Origin: Saccharophagus sp. K07 | Lineage (GTDB): Bacteria > Pseudomonadota > Gammaproteobacteria > Pseudomonadales > Cellvibrionaceae | Reading direction: 5' to 3' | Length of the DNA: 64,000 nucleotides | Assembly (NCBI RefSeq): GCF_014336955.1 | Contig: NZ_QRAI01000001.1 | Span: 868,001 to 932,000 of the forward strand | In this document: positions 28,878-37,208 of the stretch, one piece after another | Numbering within the stretch: the first letter of the stretch is position 1 | Layout of the letters: each line of letters opens with the position of its first letter | Translations under genes and position numbers: made by a program | The notes under the pieces: model-generated | Databases searched by the model: none | Told to the model about the DNA's origin: nothing | What the model saw: the letters and a program-made list of their open reading frames with translations, nothing else

Positions 28878-30098
28878 TTAAACAGCGTCTATCTCCACAA
28901 GCCGTTTTTCGAGAAATCGTTTTTCCACGTCTTGTTGCGCCAACCCTAACGCCTGCTGATAGGCAACACGTGCTTCCCGAAACTGACCGAGCCTTCTATG
29001 CAGATCGGCTTTGGCGGCGTAAGCCAGGTGATAACGCCGTAATTCGTCGCCTGCCAAAAGGTTATCTATCAAAGTCAGGCCTGCGTCTGGCCCATCCCGC
29101 ATAGCAACTGCGACAGCGCGATTGAGCGCCACTATGGGTGAAGGTGTCATGCGATAGAGCACATCGTAGAGGGCGACGATTTGCGGCCAGTCAGTGGCAT
29201 CGGCCGAAGGCGCTTCGGCATGGACGGCGGCTATGGCGGCCTGCACCGTGAAAGTACCGAATTGGCGGGTCAACAAAGAGCTTTCCAGCAGTTCCTGGCC
29301 TTCGCGAATCATGTCTTTGTCCCACTGGCTCCGGTCTTGTTCTTCCAAGAGAAGCAGATCCCCATCCGCAGACACCCGCGTGGCGCGGCGTGCATGGTGA
29401 AGCAACATAAGCGCCAGCAATCCGCGGACTTCCGCGTGCGGTAGAAGCTCCAGCAGCAGGCGCCCGAGTCGGATGGCTTCCACCGCCAGATCGACCCGTT
29501 CCAGGCTATCGCCGGAGGAGGCGTGGTAACCCTCATTGAAAACCAAGTAGATAACGGTGAGAACGGCGTGCAGGCGCTCGGCCAGATGTTTATGGGACGG
29601 TATTTCGTATGGAATGCCAGCATTGCGGATTTTGGCTTTGCCGCGCACTAGGCGCTGCGCCATGGTCGTCGGCGTTACCAGAAAGGCGCTGGCGATGGCC
29701 TCGGTGGTCAGTCCGCAGATCTCTCGTAACGTCAGGGCAACTTGCAGTTCGGGGGCGAGGGCAGGGTGGCAACAGGTGAAGATCAGGCGGAGTTGGTCGT
29801 CGGCAATGCTGGTATCTTCAGCGTCTTTCGTATCGGCCTCGGGTTCGTGCGGCAAATCCTCCAGAGAGTCGAGGCGAGCTTCCTTGCGCAATCGATCTAT
29901 GGCTTTGAAGCGCGCGGTCGATACCAACCAGGCGCGCGGATTTCTTGGCAACCCATCCTCCGGCCATTGCTGCATGGCGATGGCGAACGCCTCTTGCAAT
30001 GCATCCTCCGCCAGATCGAAGTCGCGCACCATGCGCACAACCGTGGCGAATATGCGGCGAAACTCCTGCCGATAGATGGTTTCAATCTGCTCCTGCAT
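28878..30098 (-). CDS. ECF sigma factor, ECF42 type with C-terminal extension
   Basis: This 406-residue sigma-70 family factor has region 2 at residues 5-75 (DLAEDALQEAFAIAMQQW, NPRAWLVSTARFKAIDRLR) and region 4 at about 110-165 (LTLREICGLTTEAIASAFLV). The rest is a long helical, TPR-like extension (SPIVALNRAVAVAM, AYAAKADLHRRLGQFREA) that is characteristic of the ECF42 group. No anti-sigma factor is adjacent, as expected for this group, where the extension is thought to control activity. The downstream YCII genes are the likely regulon. Confidence 0.93.
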   Translation of the reverse strand: MQEQIETIYRQEFRRIFATVVRMVRDFDLAEDALQEAFAIAMQQWPEDGLPRNPRAWLVSTARFKAIDRLRKEARLDSLEDLPHEPEADTKDAEDTSIADDQLRLIFTCCHPALAPELQVALTLREICGLTTEAIASAFLVTPTTMAQRLVRGKAKIRNAGIPYEIPSHKHLAERLHAVLTVIYLVFNEGYHASSGDSLERVDLAVEAIRLGRLLLELLPHAEVRGLLALMLLHHARRATRVSADGDLLLLEEQDRSQWDKDMIREGQELLESSLLTRQFGTFTVQAAIAAVHAEAPSADATDWPQIVALYDVLYRMTPSPIVALNRAVAVAMRDGPDAGLTLIDNLLAGDELRRYHLAYAAKADLHRRLGQFREARVAYQQALGLAQQDVEKRFLEKRLVEIDAV

Positions 30099-30269
30099 CA
30101 GATGCCCTCATGAGCCGGAAAGAGGGGTTTCTACCATGAGGCTGGTATCTATGCCACCCCATTTCTGTTCGAATTTGTGCAAATAGGGCAAGAGAGTAGG
30201 CGCTCAACACTTTTTGAGATAGCGTCTACATTCTATGAGGCAACAGACTTATTGCGAGGATCACTCTTT

Positions 30270-31061
30270 ATGTCATTTCGTTTACCGCTGATTTTGTCGT
30301 CGTTATACCTTGCGTTGCAGATACCCATCAGCCACGCCGCGCCGATTGTATGGCCGGGCAATGCCAAGGCAGCAGTAAGCCTGTCGTACGATGACGCTCT
30401 CAACTCGCAGCTGGATAACGCCGTGCCAGCATTAAAAAAATACGGCATCAAAGCCAGTTTTTACCCCATTCTTTCCTCCCCCGTGCTTGCTGCCCGATTA
30501 CCCGAATGGCGCAAAGTCGCCGCAGACGGTTACGAGCTTGGCAATCACACCTTGTTCCACGCCTGTGCCAAATCCAAACCGGGCCGATCATGGGTGGCAG
30601 ATCACAATGATCTGGATAAGAAAAATATGGCGCAAATACAGGATGAATTATCCACCGCCAACGCATTTTTATATGCCATAGATGGCAAAACTGAACGCAC
30701 ACTCACGCCGCCTTGTCTGGATTGGGAAGTGAGCGATGGTAATTTCGTGGAACACTTGGCGCATATGTTTGTCGGCATCAAAGGTGCGGAGACCATTCCG
30801 TCATCCATGCTGTTGCCAGAGGGTGTCAGTGGCAAAGAGTTAATTAAATTCGTGCAAAAATCCGCAAAAAATGGCGGAGTGGTGAATATTATTTTCCACG
30901 GAATTAACGGCGATCATTTGTCCGTTAGCAACGAGGCGCACGAAGAGTTGCTGAAGTTTTTGGCAAAAAATCGGGATATGTATTGGACGGATACCTATAT
31001 CAATATTATGAAATATGTCAGACAGGCAGGAAAAGTCGGGGTCGGTGAAAGTCCAAATTAA
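30270..31061 (+). CDS. Secreted polysaccharide deacetylase (CE4/NodB-like)
   Basis: The ATG at 30270 has a GAGGA site and starts a clear signal peptide (to ISHAA), giving 263 residues. NodB-type motifs are LSYDDALNSQ (catalytic and metal Asp) and ELGNHTLFHAC (metal His pair). The C-terminal part includes NIIFHGINGDH. These enzymes remove acetyl groups from polymers such as peptidoglycan, chitin or xylan; the substrate is not evident. It stands alone in a region poor in other genes. Confidence 0.88.
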   Translation: MSFRLPLILSSLYLALQIPISHAAPIVWPGNAKAAVSLSYDDALNSQLDNAVPALKKYGIKASFYPILSSPVLAARLPEWRKVAADGYELGNHTLFHACAKSKPGRSWVADHNDLDKKNMAQIQDELSTANAFLYAIDGKTERTLTPPCLDWEVSDGNFVEHLAHMFVGIKGAETIPSSMLLPEGVSGKELIKFVQKSAKNGGVVNIIFHGINGDHLSVSNEAHEELLKFLAKNRDMYWTDTYINIMKYVRQAGKVGVGESPN

Positions 31062-31398
31062 TGGTTGATGCAAGATCAATCGTAATTTTTTGTCGACTCA
31101 AGGATGAGTCCGATTTATCTAAATAAGATAATTGCCTTTTAATCTTATAAATAATTTAACTTTTAGATGCGTCGGATCGAATCGAAACAAAAGCAAAAGA
31201 GGAATATGTTCTCAATTATCACGTTTTTATGAACTTGATCTCGCGGCAAATTTTGAGTGTGGAATAGACTCTGCGGAGTGTTGATGCTCTGACGGTAGAG
31301 GCGGTAAGGACGCATCGCCCTCATCACATAGGGTTTATCGGGATATTGATTTCAGATATCCGGAAGGTTTCACATTCAATATCAAGGCGGGATCAGCT
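31062..31398. other. Gene-free, A/T-rich stretch before the lipoprotein gene
   Basis: No gene is seen. A small inverted repeat GGATAT/ATATCC lies near 31338-31362, and a GGCGGGA ribosome site precedes the ATG at 31399. A promoter for the lipoprotein gene is expected here but no strong -35/-10 pair stands out. Confidence 0.4.
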
Positions 31399-32373
31399 AT
31401 GAATAAAATCTTTGTGGTGTGCGGGTTGGCTACGTTGTCGGCGGCATTGGCAGCTTGCGGGAGTGATGGCGGTGGGGATGTGTCATCCAGTAGCAGTTCT
31501 TCCAGCAGTTCCTCTTCTTCCTCAAGCTCCAGTAGTTCATCATCCAGCAGTTCTTCGGCGAGCAGCAGTTCATCGGGTGGGGCAGACTTCACAATTCTCA
31601 GTGCATCATTTGATGCAAATGGTTCGTTGCCAGCGGAGTTCAGTTGTGAAGGAAAAGCCTTCGGTGATGGTATTTCACCGGAATTGTATTGGTCTGATGC
31701 ACCAGACAATACAAAAACTTATGCCATTTCGTTTAAAGATTTGACGGCGTTGAGTGGATCCAATCCGAGCTTGGGATATCACTGGGTGATATGGAATATT
31801 CCAGAAAGTATTACCTTGTTACCAAGAAATCTTTCCGCGACTCGTAATCCGAGTGAAATGGGAGGTGCGGAGCAGAAGAGTGCCAACATCAGTAGTCCTT
31901 ATAAATACTTTGGCCCTTGCCCCAGTTACAATTACTGTTCCAACGGTGGGCACCGAGATCTGCACAATTACACTTTCACTATTTATGCATTGGATCAGGC
32001 TTCTATAGAGCATGACGGCTCGGTGGAAGACCTGGATGAATACCTGGGCTCAATTGCGATAGCAAAAGCAGAGGTGAGGGTAAATTCAGATGCTGCTCCC
32101 TTGTGTGGTTCCTCGAGTTCTTCCAGCTCAAGTTCTTCCAGCTCGAGCTCGTCAAGTTCATCTAGTTCAAGCTCATCCAGTTCGAGCAGTTCTGGCGGGA
32201 TAGACGGCGCTGCGTTGTATCAATCTATCTGCTCAAGTTGTCATGGCAGCTTGGCAAACTCAACAAAACGCGGTAGGACCGCACAGCAAATTCGTGCTGC
32301 AATGTTCTGGGTCGATGAGGTAGCTAACCTGAGTGACGCCGAGTTGCAGGCGATAGAGGATGCACTCAAATAA
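31399..32373 (+). CDS. Lipoprotein: PEBP-like domain and cytochrome c domain joined by polyserine linkers
   Basis: This 324-residue protein has four parts. A lipoprotein signal ends in AALAACGS. A first polyserine linker covers about residues 30-58. A phosphatidylethanolamine-binding protein (YbhB-like) domain covers about 60-235 (ISPELYWSDAPDN, YHWVIWNIP, GHRDLHNYTFTIYALD). A second linker of about 30 serines follows. The C-terminus is a mini cytochrome c with CSSCH as heme site. An outer-membrane electron-transfer or binding role is inferred from the architecture. Polyserine linkers are typical of Cellvibrio/Saccharophagus secreted proteins. A strong terminator follows. Confidence 0.88.
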   Translation: MNKIFVVCGLATLSAALAACGSDGGGDVSSSSSSSSSSSSSSSSSSSSSSSSSASSSSSGGADFTILSASFDANGSLPAEFSCEGKAFGDGISPELYWSDAPDNTKTYAISFKDLTALSGSNPSLGYHWVIWNIPESITLLPRNLSATRNPSEMGGAEQKSANISSPYKYFGPCPSYNYCSNGGHRDLHNYTFTIYALDQASIEHDGSVEDLDEYLGSIAIAKAEVRVNSDAAPLCGSSSSSSSSSSSSSSSSSSSSSSSSSSSSGGIDGAALYQSICSSCHGSLANSTKRGRTAQQIRAAMFWVDEVANLSDAELQAIEDALK

Positions 32374-32393
32374 AAAGCTGAGTGTTTCATGAG

Positions 32394-32424
32394 GGCGGGC
32401 ATTCTATGGATGCTCGCCTTTTTT
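32394..32424 (+). terminator. Intrinsic terminator of the PEBP-cytochrome gene
   Basis: GGCGGGCAT (32394-32402) pairs with ATGCTCGCC (32410-32418), with one G-T pair, and is followed by six T. It lies about 20 bases after the stop. Confidence 0.88.
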
Positions 32425-32795
32425 ATGTCCAAATATTTTCATCGTCTCCATAATTGCAATGCATGTTTTGATTTGGGAAAAACCTCTATTCCCTTTTTAA
32501 TAGCAGAATTCCTAATGGCAACCGCACCGCACTATCGCCAATGGATGGACCATTAGCGCGGATATGGGGCTTCTCGCGTCTAGGTCCGACTGGTAAATGT
32601 TTGCCCTGGTTAGATGTTGATCTCGAGCCCTTTGGTTCGATAGTGCGGTATGATTTACGGCTGGGTGATCTCGAGTCAGCGGAGTCTGGTCTGTTCCATA
32701 GCTTGGGTGAATGAATTCTTGCGGGAGGACCGTGTCCAGATATTTATCGAGATCGCATATAAAATGAGGTTGCTTTACCCTTGTTGGAGAAAGAT
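32425..32795. other. Intergenic stretch with a long-range inverted repeat and a small open frame
   Basis: ACCGCACTATCG (32526-32537) and CGATAGTGCGGT (32638-32649) are perfect 12-base arms 100 bases apart. A 57-codon frame (32541-32714, starting MDGPLARIWGF) runs through the region and stays open upstream to about 32480, but it has no clear ribosome site and no recognised family. It may be a decayed gene or a structured RNA. A GGAGA site for the next gene stands at its end. Confidence 0.35.
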
Positions 32796-33392
32796 ATGGC
32801 TCTTACACAATCCACAATGATGACTTTAGGCAGTCCCGCACCGGGTTTTAATCTTCCGTCGACAGATGGCGATATGGTCAGTTTGGAAAGTGTTTCGCAG
32901 AACAAGATTTTGGTGGTGATGTTTATCTGCAACCACTGCCCCTATGTCATACATATAGCGCCGACTCTGGCCTCGCTTGCAAAGGAATATCAAACAAAAG
33001 ACGTCGCATTTGTTGCGATAAATAGTAACGATGCAGAAGCGTATCCTGCGGATAGTTTTGAAAATATGAAAATGGAAAAGCAAAAACGTGGTTATACTTT
33101 TCCGTATCTGTACGACGAATCGCAAGAGGTTGCCCGCGCTTATGACGCTGCTTGTACGCCGGATTTGTATGTGTTCGATAAAGAAGGAAAACTGGTCTAT
33201 CGCGGACAATTTGATGATACGCGGCCAAATCGAATTTCTTCCGGTAATTATGACTCTTCGGTAAATCCTGCGACGGGGGAGGCTTTGCGAAAAGCTTTGG
33301 ATACTCTGTTGAGCGGCCAAAAAATCCCTGAGAACCAATATCCCTCTATGGGATGCAATATCAAATGGAAACCCGGCAACGAACCTCGGTAA
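32796..33392 (+). CDS. Thioredoxin-like/peroxiredoxin-type protein
   Basis: ATG 32796 with GGAGA upstream gives 198 residues. It has an AhpC/TSA-thioredoxin fold: GSPAPGFNLPSTDG at the start, then MFICNHCPYV with a CxxC pair, and CTPDLYVFDKEGKLVYRGQFDD. This matches the conserved single-domain thioredoxin-like family (redoxin) found in many proteobacteria. It should be cytoplasmic, since there is no signal peptide. guaD begins 8 bases after its stop. Confidence 0.9.
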   Translation: MALTQSTMMTLGSPAPGFNLPSTDGDMVSLESVSQNKILVVMFICNHCPYVIHIAPTLASLAKEYQTKDVAFVAINSNDAEAYPADSFENMKMEKQKRGYTFPYLYDESQEVARAYDAACTPDLYVFDKEGKLVYRGQFDDTRPNRISSGNYDSSVNPATGEALRKALDTLLSGQKIPENQYPSMGCNIKWKPGNEPR

Positions 33393-33400
33393 CGCAGATA

Positions 33401-34729
33401 ATGTTGCAGGCATATCGCGCTAGAATTTTTCACTTCCTTGATGACCCATCAGTGCTGGGGAAAAGTGCCTGGCAATATTTTGAAGACGGAGTTTTATTGA
33501 TAGAAGATGGTCGCATTCGTGAGGTAGGGGCGGCCAAAGAGCTTATGCCGCAGTTAAACATTCCGGTCCAGCATTTTCCGGACCGTTTAATTGTGCCTGG
33601 GTTTGTGGATACCCATATTCATTATCCGCAGATGGAAATGATCGCTGCCTATGGCGACCAGCTTTTGTCGTGGCTGCAGAATCATACTTTCCCCACAGAA
33701 GCAAAATTTGCAGATGAGGAATATGCAGCGGGTGTGGCTTCGTCGTTTATGGATGAGCTTCTCCGCAATGGCACAACAACGGCATTGGTGTTCGGTACCG
33801 TCCATCCTGTGTCGGTAGATGTATTATTTCGCGAGGCACAGCGGCGCGGTGCTCGTATGATTGCGGGAAAAGTGTTGATGGATCGCCACGCACCAGCTGA
33901 ATTATTGGATACGCCACAGCAGGGCTATGTCGATAGCCGAAAACTCATAGAAAAATGGCATGGTGTAGATCGCTTGCAATATGCGGTAACACCCCGTTTT
34001 GCACCTACCAGTACGGATGCGCAGTTGCAAAGGGCAGGGGATTTGCTGCAGGAATATCCGGGTGTTTATTTGCACACTCATTTGGCCGAAAACGCGGACG
34101 AGGTAGAGTGGGTTAAACAGTTATTTCCAGCTGCTCAGAATTATCTAGATGTGTACGATCAAGCGGGATTACTTGGTCGGCGCAGCGTATTTGCTCATGG
34201 TGTTCATTTGTGTGATCAGGAGTGCATGCGCTTAAAGCAAACGGATTCGGTTATCGCTCATTGCCCTACATCCAATTTATTTTTGGGGTCGGGTTTGTTC
34301 AATTTGGAAAAGGTACAACAGCACCAGGTTCGCGTTGGATTAGGTACGGATGTGGGTGCAGGCACCAGTTTTTCATTATTTCGCACAATGGGTGAAGCCT
34401 ACAAAATTCAGCAGCTGCGCAATTGTAAGCTTGATCCATTTTATGCGCTTTATTTGGCGACGTTGGGCGGTGCAAAAGCGCTGGATCTTGATCGCCATAT
34501 TGGCAATTTCTCACGTGGCAAAGAGGCAGACTTTATTGTTCTGGGCGCGCAAGCCACGCCTTTATTGGATTTTCGATTGCGGCACTTGTTGGATCGGCTG
34601 AAGCTTGCGGAGCAGCAGGAAGTTGCGTTGCGGGATTTGTTTTTTGTATTGCAAACATTGGCTGATGACCGCGTGGTGGAAGCAACCTATCTGATGGGTA
34701 AGTGCGCTTATAGACGAGGAGGAGTTTAA
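33401..34729 (+). CDS. guaD: Guanine deaminase
   Basis: GuaD converts guanine to xanthine and ammonia in purine salvage. The start ATG 33401 (MLQAYRARIF) is preferred over an in-frame one at 33353 that lies inside the upstream gene; the product has 442 residues. Amidohydrolase zinc motifs are PGFVDTHIHYPQ, HTHLAEN and the late Asp in GLGTDVGAG. The guanine-specific segment WLQNHTFPTE is present. Confidence 0.95.
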   Translation: MLQAYRARIFHFLDDPSVLGKSAWQYFEDGVLLIEDGRIREVGAAKELMPQLNIPVQHFPDRLIVPGFVDTHIHYPQMEMIAAYGDQLLSWLQNHTFPTEAKFADEEYAAGVASSFMDELLRNGTTTALVFGTVHPVSVDVLFREAQRRGARMIAGKVLMDRHAPAELLDTPQQGYVDSRKLIEKWHGVDRLQYAVTPRFAPTSTDAQLQRAGDLLQEYPGVYLHTHLAENADEVEWVKQLFPAAQNYLDVYDQAGLLGRRSVFAHGVHLCDQECMRLKQTDSVIAHCPTSNLFLGSGLFNLEKVQQHQVRVGLGTDVGAGTSFSLFRTMGEAYKIQQLRNCKLDPFYALYLATLGGAKALDLDRHIGNFSRGKEADFIVLGAQATPLLDFRLRHLLDRLKLAEQQEVALRDLFFVLQTLADDRVVEATYLMGKCAYRRGGV

Positions 34730-34805
34730 TTGTGAGGCTTTGCTGCGGTTGCTCCGGCAGTGCTCAATGTTATGATGCAAAACTATTCAATCTTCGAGAC
34801 TGGTC

Positions 34806-36308
34806 ATGACTGTTGTGCGACCCACCGGATTTGCCGGTTTGCAGTTTGATAACACATACGCACGCTTACCCCCTGCATTTTTTTCCCGCGTCAATCCCAC
34901 CCCTGTGGTGAACCCCGCGCTGATCAAAGTCAATCACGCATTGGCGACAGAGTTGGGTTTGGATGCGGTTCAGCTGGAGAGCGAACAAGGGATTCAGATA
35001 TTTGCGGGCAATGCTATACCGGATGGGGCCGAGCCCATTGCGCAGGCGTATTCCGGGCATCAGTTTGGTTATTTGAATCCGCGTCTTGGTGATGGTCGGG
35101 CCATATTATTGGGTGAGGTGGTGGACCGCAGCGGCAATCGTCGTGATATTCAGCTTAAAGGTCCCGGGCGCACTCCCTATTCTCGCAGTGGCGACGGAAG
35201 GGCAGCACTCGGTCCGGTGATGCGTGAATATTTGGTCAGCGAAGCCATGCATCATTTGGGTATTAAAACCACGCGTGTGCTCGCTGCGGTGACAACGGGA
35301 GAGCCGGTTTATCGGGAAACTGCGTTGCCTGGGGCTGTTTTAACTCGTGTGGCTGCGAGTCATATCCGGATTGGTACTTTTGAGTATTTTTATGTCCGCA
35401 AAGATTATGACGGCTTAAAGCAGCTCGCAGATTATGTAATTCAACGTCATTACCCGGCGATTTCTTCGGCGGAAAATCCCTATCTGGCGCTTTTGGAAGT
35501 AGTCATGCATGCCCAGGCAAGTTTGGTGGCGAGTTGGCTGCAGGTGGGATTTATTCACGGCGTGATGAACACCGATAATATGACGGTCAGTGGTGAAACC
35601 ATTGATTACGGCCCCTGTGCATTTATGGACATTTATGATCCGTCCACGGTCTTCAGCTCTATTGATCGCGAAGGACGTTATGCATACGGCAATCAAGGGG
35701 CAATAACGCTTTGGAACCTTACGCGTTTTGCCGAATGTTTATTGCCTCTTATAGATTCCGATATCGACCGCGCAGTTGAAAAAGCCCAAACCGCTTTGGG
35801 CGATTTTTCCGAGCTATTCAATGATTTCTGGCTGGCGGGGATGCGCAAAAAAATCGGTATTTTAGGCGCTTCTCCAGGAGATGAAGCCCTCGTCGCCGAA
35901 TTTTTGCAAATTATGCGCGATGGTCGGGCGGATTTTACCTTGGCTTTTCGTTACTTGGCGGATTGCGTTGCGCCCGTTTCTTCGACTTCTCGATTTCATC
36001 AATTATTTACCTCGTGCGAATCTCTGCTGGAATCCTGGCTCACGAAATGGCGTGAGCGTTTGGCAAAGGAGAATGTGGGTGCGGAAGAAATTACGGCAAG
36101 AATGTTAAAGGTGAATCCTCTCTATATCCCGCGCAATCAAAATGTTGAGGAAGTACTGCGTGCGGCGGTGGAGGACGGGGATTACACACTATTTGAAGAA
36201 TTTCTTTCAGTGTTGCAGCACCCATATACAGAACAACAAGGCAAGGAAAAATACTCTCGTAGACCAGTGCAAAGTGGCATTCCTTATAAAACGTTTTGTG
36301 GCACCTAG
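34806..36308 (+). CDS. selO: SelO family protein adenylyltransferase (YdiU)
   Basis: SelO is a pseudokinase-fold enzyme that transfers AMP to proteins (AMPylation) and is linked to redox stress. The 500-residue protein has AYSGHQFGYLNPRLGDGRA, the flipped ATP site KGPGRTPYSRSGDGRAALG, and HGVMNTDNMTVSGETIDYGP. It ends KTFCGT: the cysteine three from the end takes the place of selenocysteine in eukaryotic SelO. Normal length. Confidence 0.96.
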   Translation: MTVVRPTGFAGLQFDNTYARLPPAFFSRVNPTPVVNPALIKVNHALATELGLDAVQLESEQGIQIFAGNAIPDGAEPIAQAYSGHQFGYLNPRLGDGRAILLGEVVDRSGNRRDIQLKGPGRTPYSRSGDGRAALGPVMREYLVSEAMHHLGIKTTRVLAAVTTGEPVYRETALPGAVLTRVAASHIRIGTFEYFYVRKDYDGLKQLADYVIQRHYPAISSAENPYLALLEVVMHAQASLVASWLQVGFIHGVMNTDNMTVSGETIDYGPCAFMDIYDPSTVFSSIDREGRYAYGNQGAITLWNLTRFAECLLPLIDSDIDRAVEKAQTALGDFSELFNDFWLAGMRKKIGILGASPGDEALVAEFLQIMRDGRADFTLAFRYLADCVAPVSSTSRFHQLFTSCESLLESWLTKWRERLAKENVGAEEITARMLKVNPLYIPRNQNVEEVLRAAVEDGDYTLFEEFLSVLQHPYTEQQGKEKYSRRPVQSGIPYKTFCGT

Positions 36309-36498
36309 CGATTGGCAAGGTAAAGTGGAAGATCAGCCTTCCGGCGGTAGTGCGGATTTTTGGATGTATTGATAGATATTCCTTAAGGTCAGCTGACGAC
36401 ATTTGCAATTAGCGTGTTAGTAAATGTATTGCGTGGCCTGGTGCGAGAGATTATCTTATGCGCCCCTGTGCTATTGGATTGGCCAATTGAGGCTTCTT

Positions 36499-37167
36499 AT
36501 GAGTCCTGATAAACACCTTGACCTTGGATGTGGTACGTCTCCAAGAAATCCTTACAACTGTTCCCAATTGTTTGGTGTTGATATTCGCGAAGTTCCTCCT
36601 ATGGAGAAATTTCAATCGCGAGTGAGTAATTTGTCTTTGGAACCAATTCCATATGACGACAACATGTTTGGCTCTGTATCCGGTTTCGATTTCATCGAGC
36701 ATATACCGCGTGTGCTTGCAGTTGATAATGGAGAAAAAACAATATTTCCATTTATCCAACTGATGAATGAAATATGGCGTGTATTGGCTCCTGGCGGTCG
36801 CTTTTATGCGGTGACACCTGCTTTCCCTCAACCCGAAGCCTTTGTTGACCCGACTCATGTCAACATCATAACGGACAAGACCCATAGCTACTTCTGTGGT
36901 GAAGAGTGTTACGGTCGTGCTTATGGATTTATAGGAAATTTCAAGCCTTTAGTGGTCGCGTGGACAAAACCGGAATGGACTTTTAAGCGCCAGGATTTTG
37001 AGTTGGAGTTGGAGGCGAGAAAAATCCGCGAGCAGAGAAAAAATCGATGGCATAAGAAAGTTGCGCACCAATTTCGTGATGCGGGTCGTTCTTTGAGGGG
37101 TAAACCCTTAATGGAATCTGATGACCGACTGACGCATTTGCTGTGGGAGCTGGAAGCGGTGAAATAA
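36499..37167 (+). CDS. Class I SAM-dependent methyltransferase
   Basis: The ATG at 36499 has a GAGG site seven bases before it and is preferred over 36424, giving 222 residues. The SAM-binding glycine motif is LDLGCGTSPRNPY at the very start; motif II/III regions include GFDFIEHIPR and WRVLAPGGRFYAVTP. The C-terminus is charged (KIREQRKNRWHKK). The substrate is unknown. There is no obvious cluster around it. Confidence 0.87.
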   Translation: MSPDKHLDLGCGTSPRNPYNCSQLFGVDIREVPPMEKFQSRVSNLSLEPIPYDDNMFGSVSGFDFIEHIPRVLAVDNGEKTIFPFIQLMNEIWRVLAPGGRFYAVTPAFPQPEAFVDPTHVNIITDKTHSYFCGEECYGRAYGFIGNFKPLVVAWTKPEWTFKRQDFELELEARKIREQRKNRWHKKVAHQFRDAGRSLRGKPLMESDDRLTHLLWELEAVK

Positions 37168-37190
37168 AAAAAGGCCGCATAAAGCGGCCT
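37163..37190 (-). terminator. Bidirectional terminator between the methyltransferase gene and ahpF
   Basis: AGGCCGC (37172-37178) and GCGGCCT (37184-37190) pair around ATAAA. On the minus strand the stem is followed by a run of eight T, so it mainly ends ahpF transcripts; the convergent methyltransferase gene stops at 37167 and may share it. Confidence 0.85.
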
Positions 37191-37208
37191 AGAGGTTTAA
37201 GCAAACTA

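Noticed and set aside
31260-31398. Possible c-di-GMP (GEMM) riboswitch before the lipoprotein gene
   Set aside because: The conserved core bases of GEMM are absent.
31486-32190. Repetitive serine-codon DNA as a possible minisatellite or CRISPR
   Set aside because: The repeats are in-frame Ser codons of two linkers in one lipoprotein; no spacers or conserved repeat unit.
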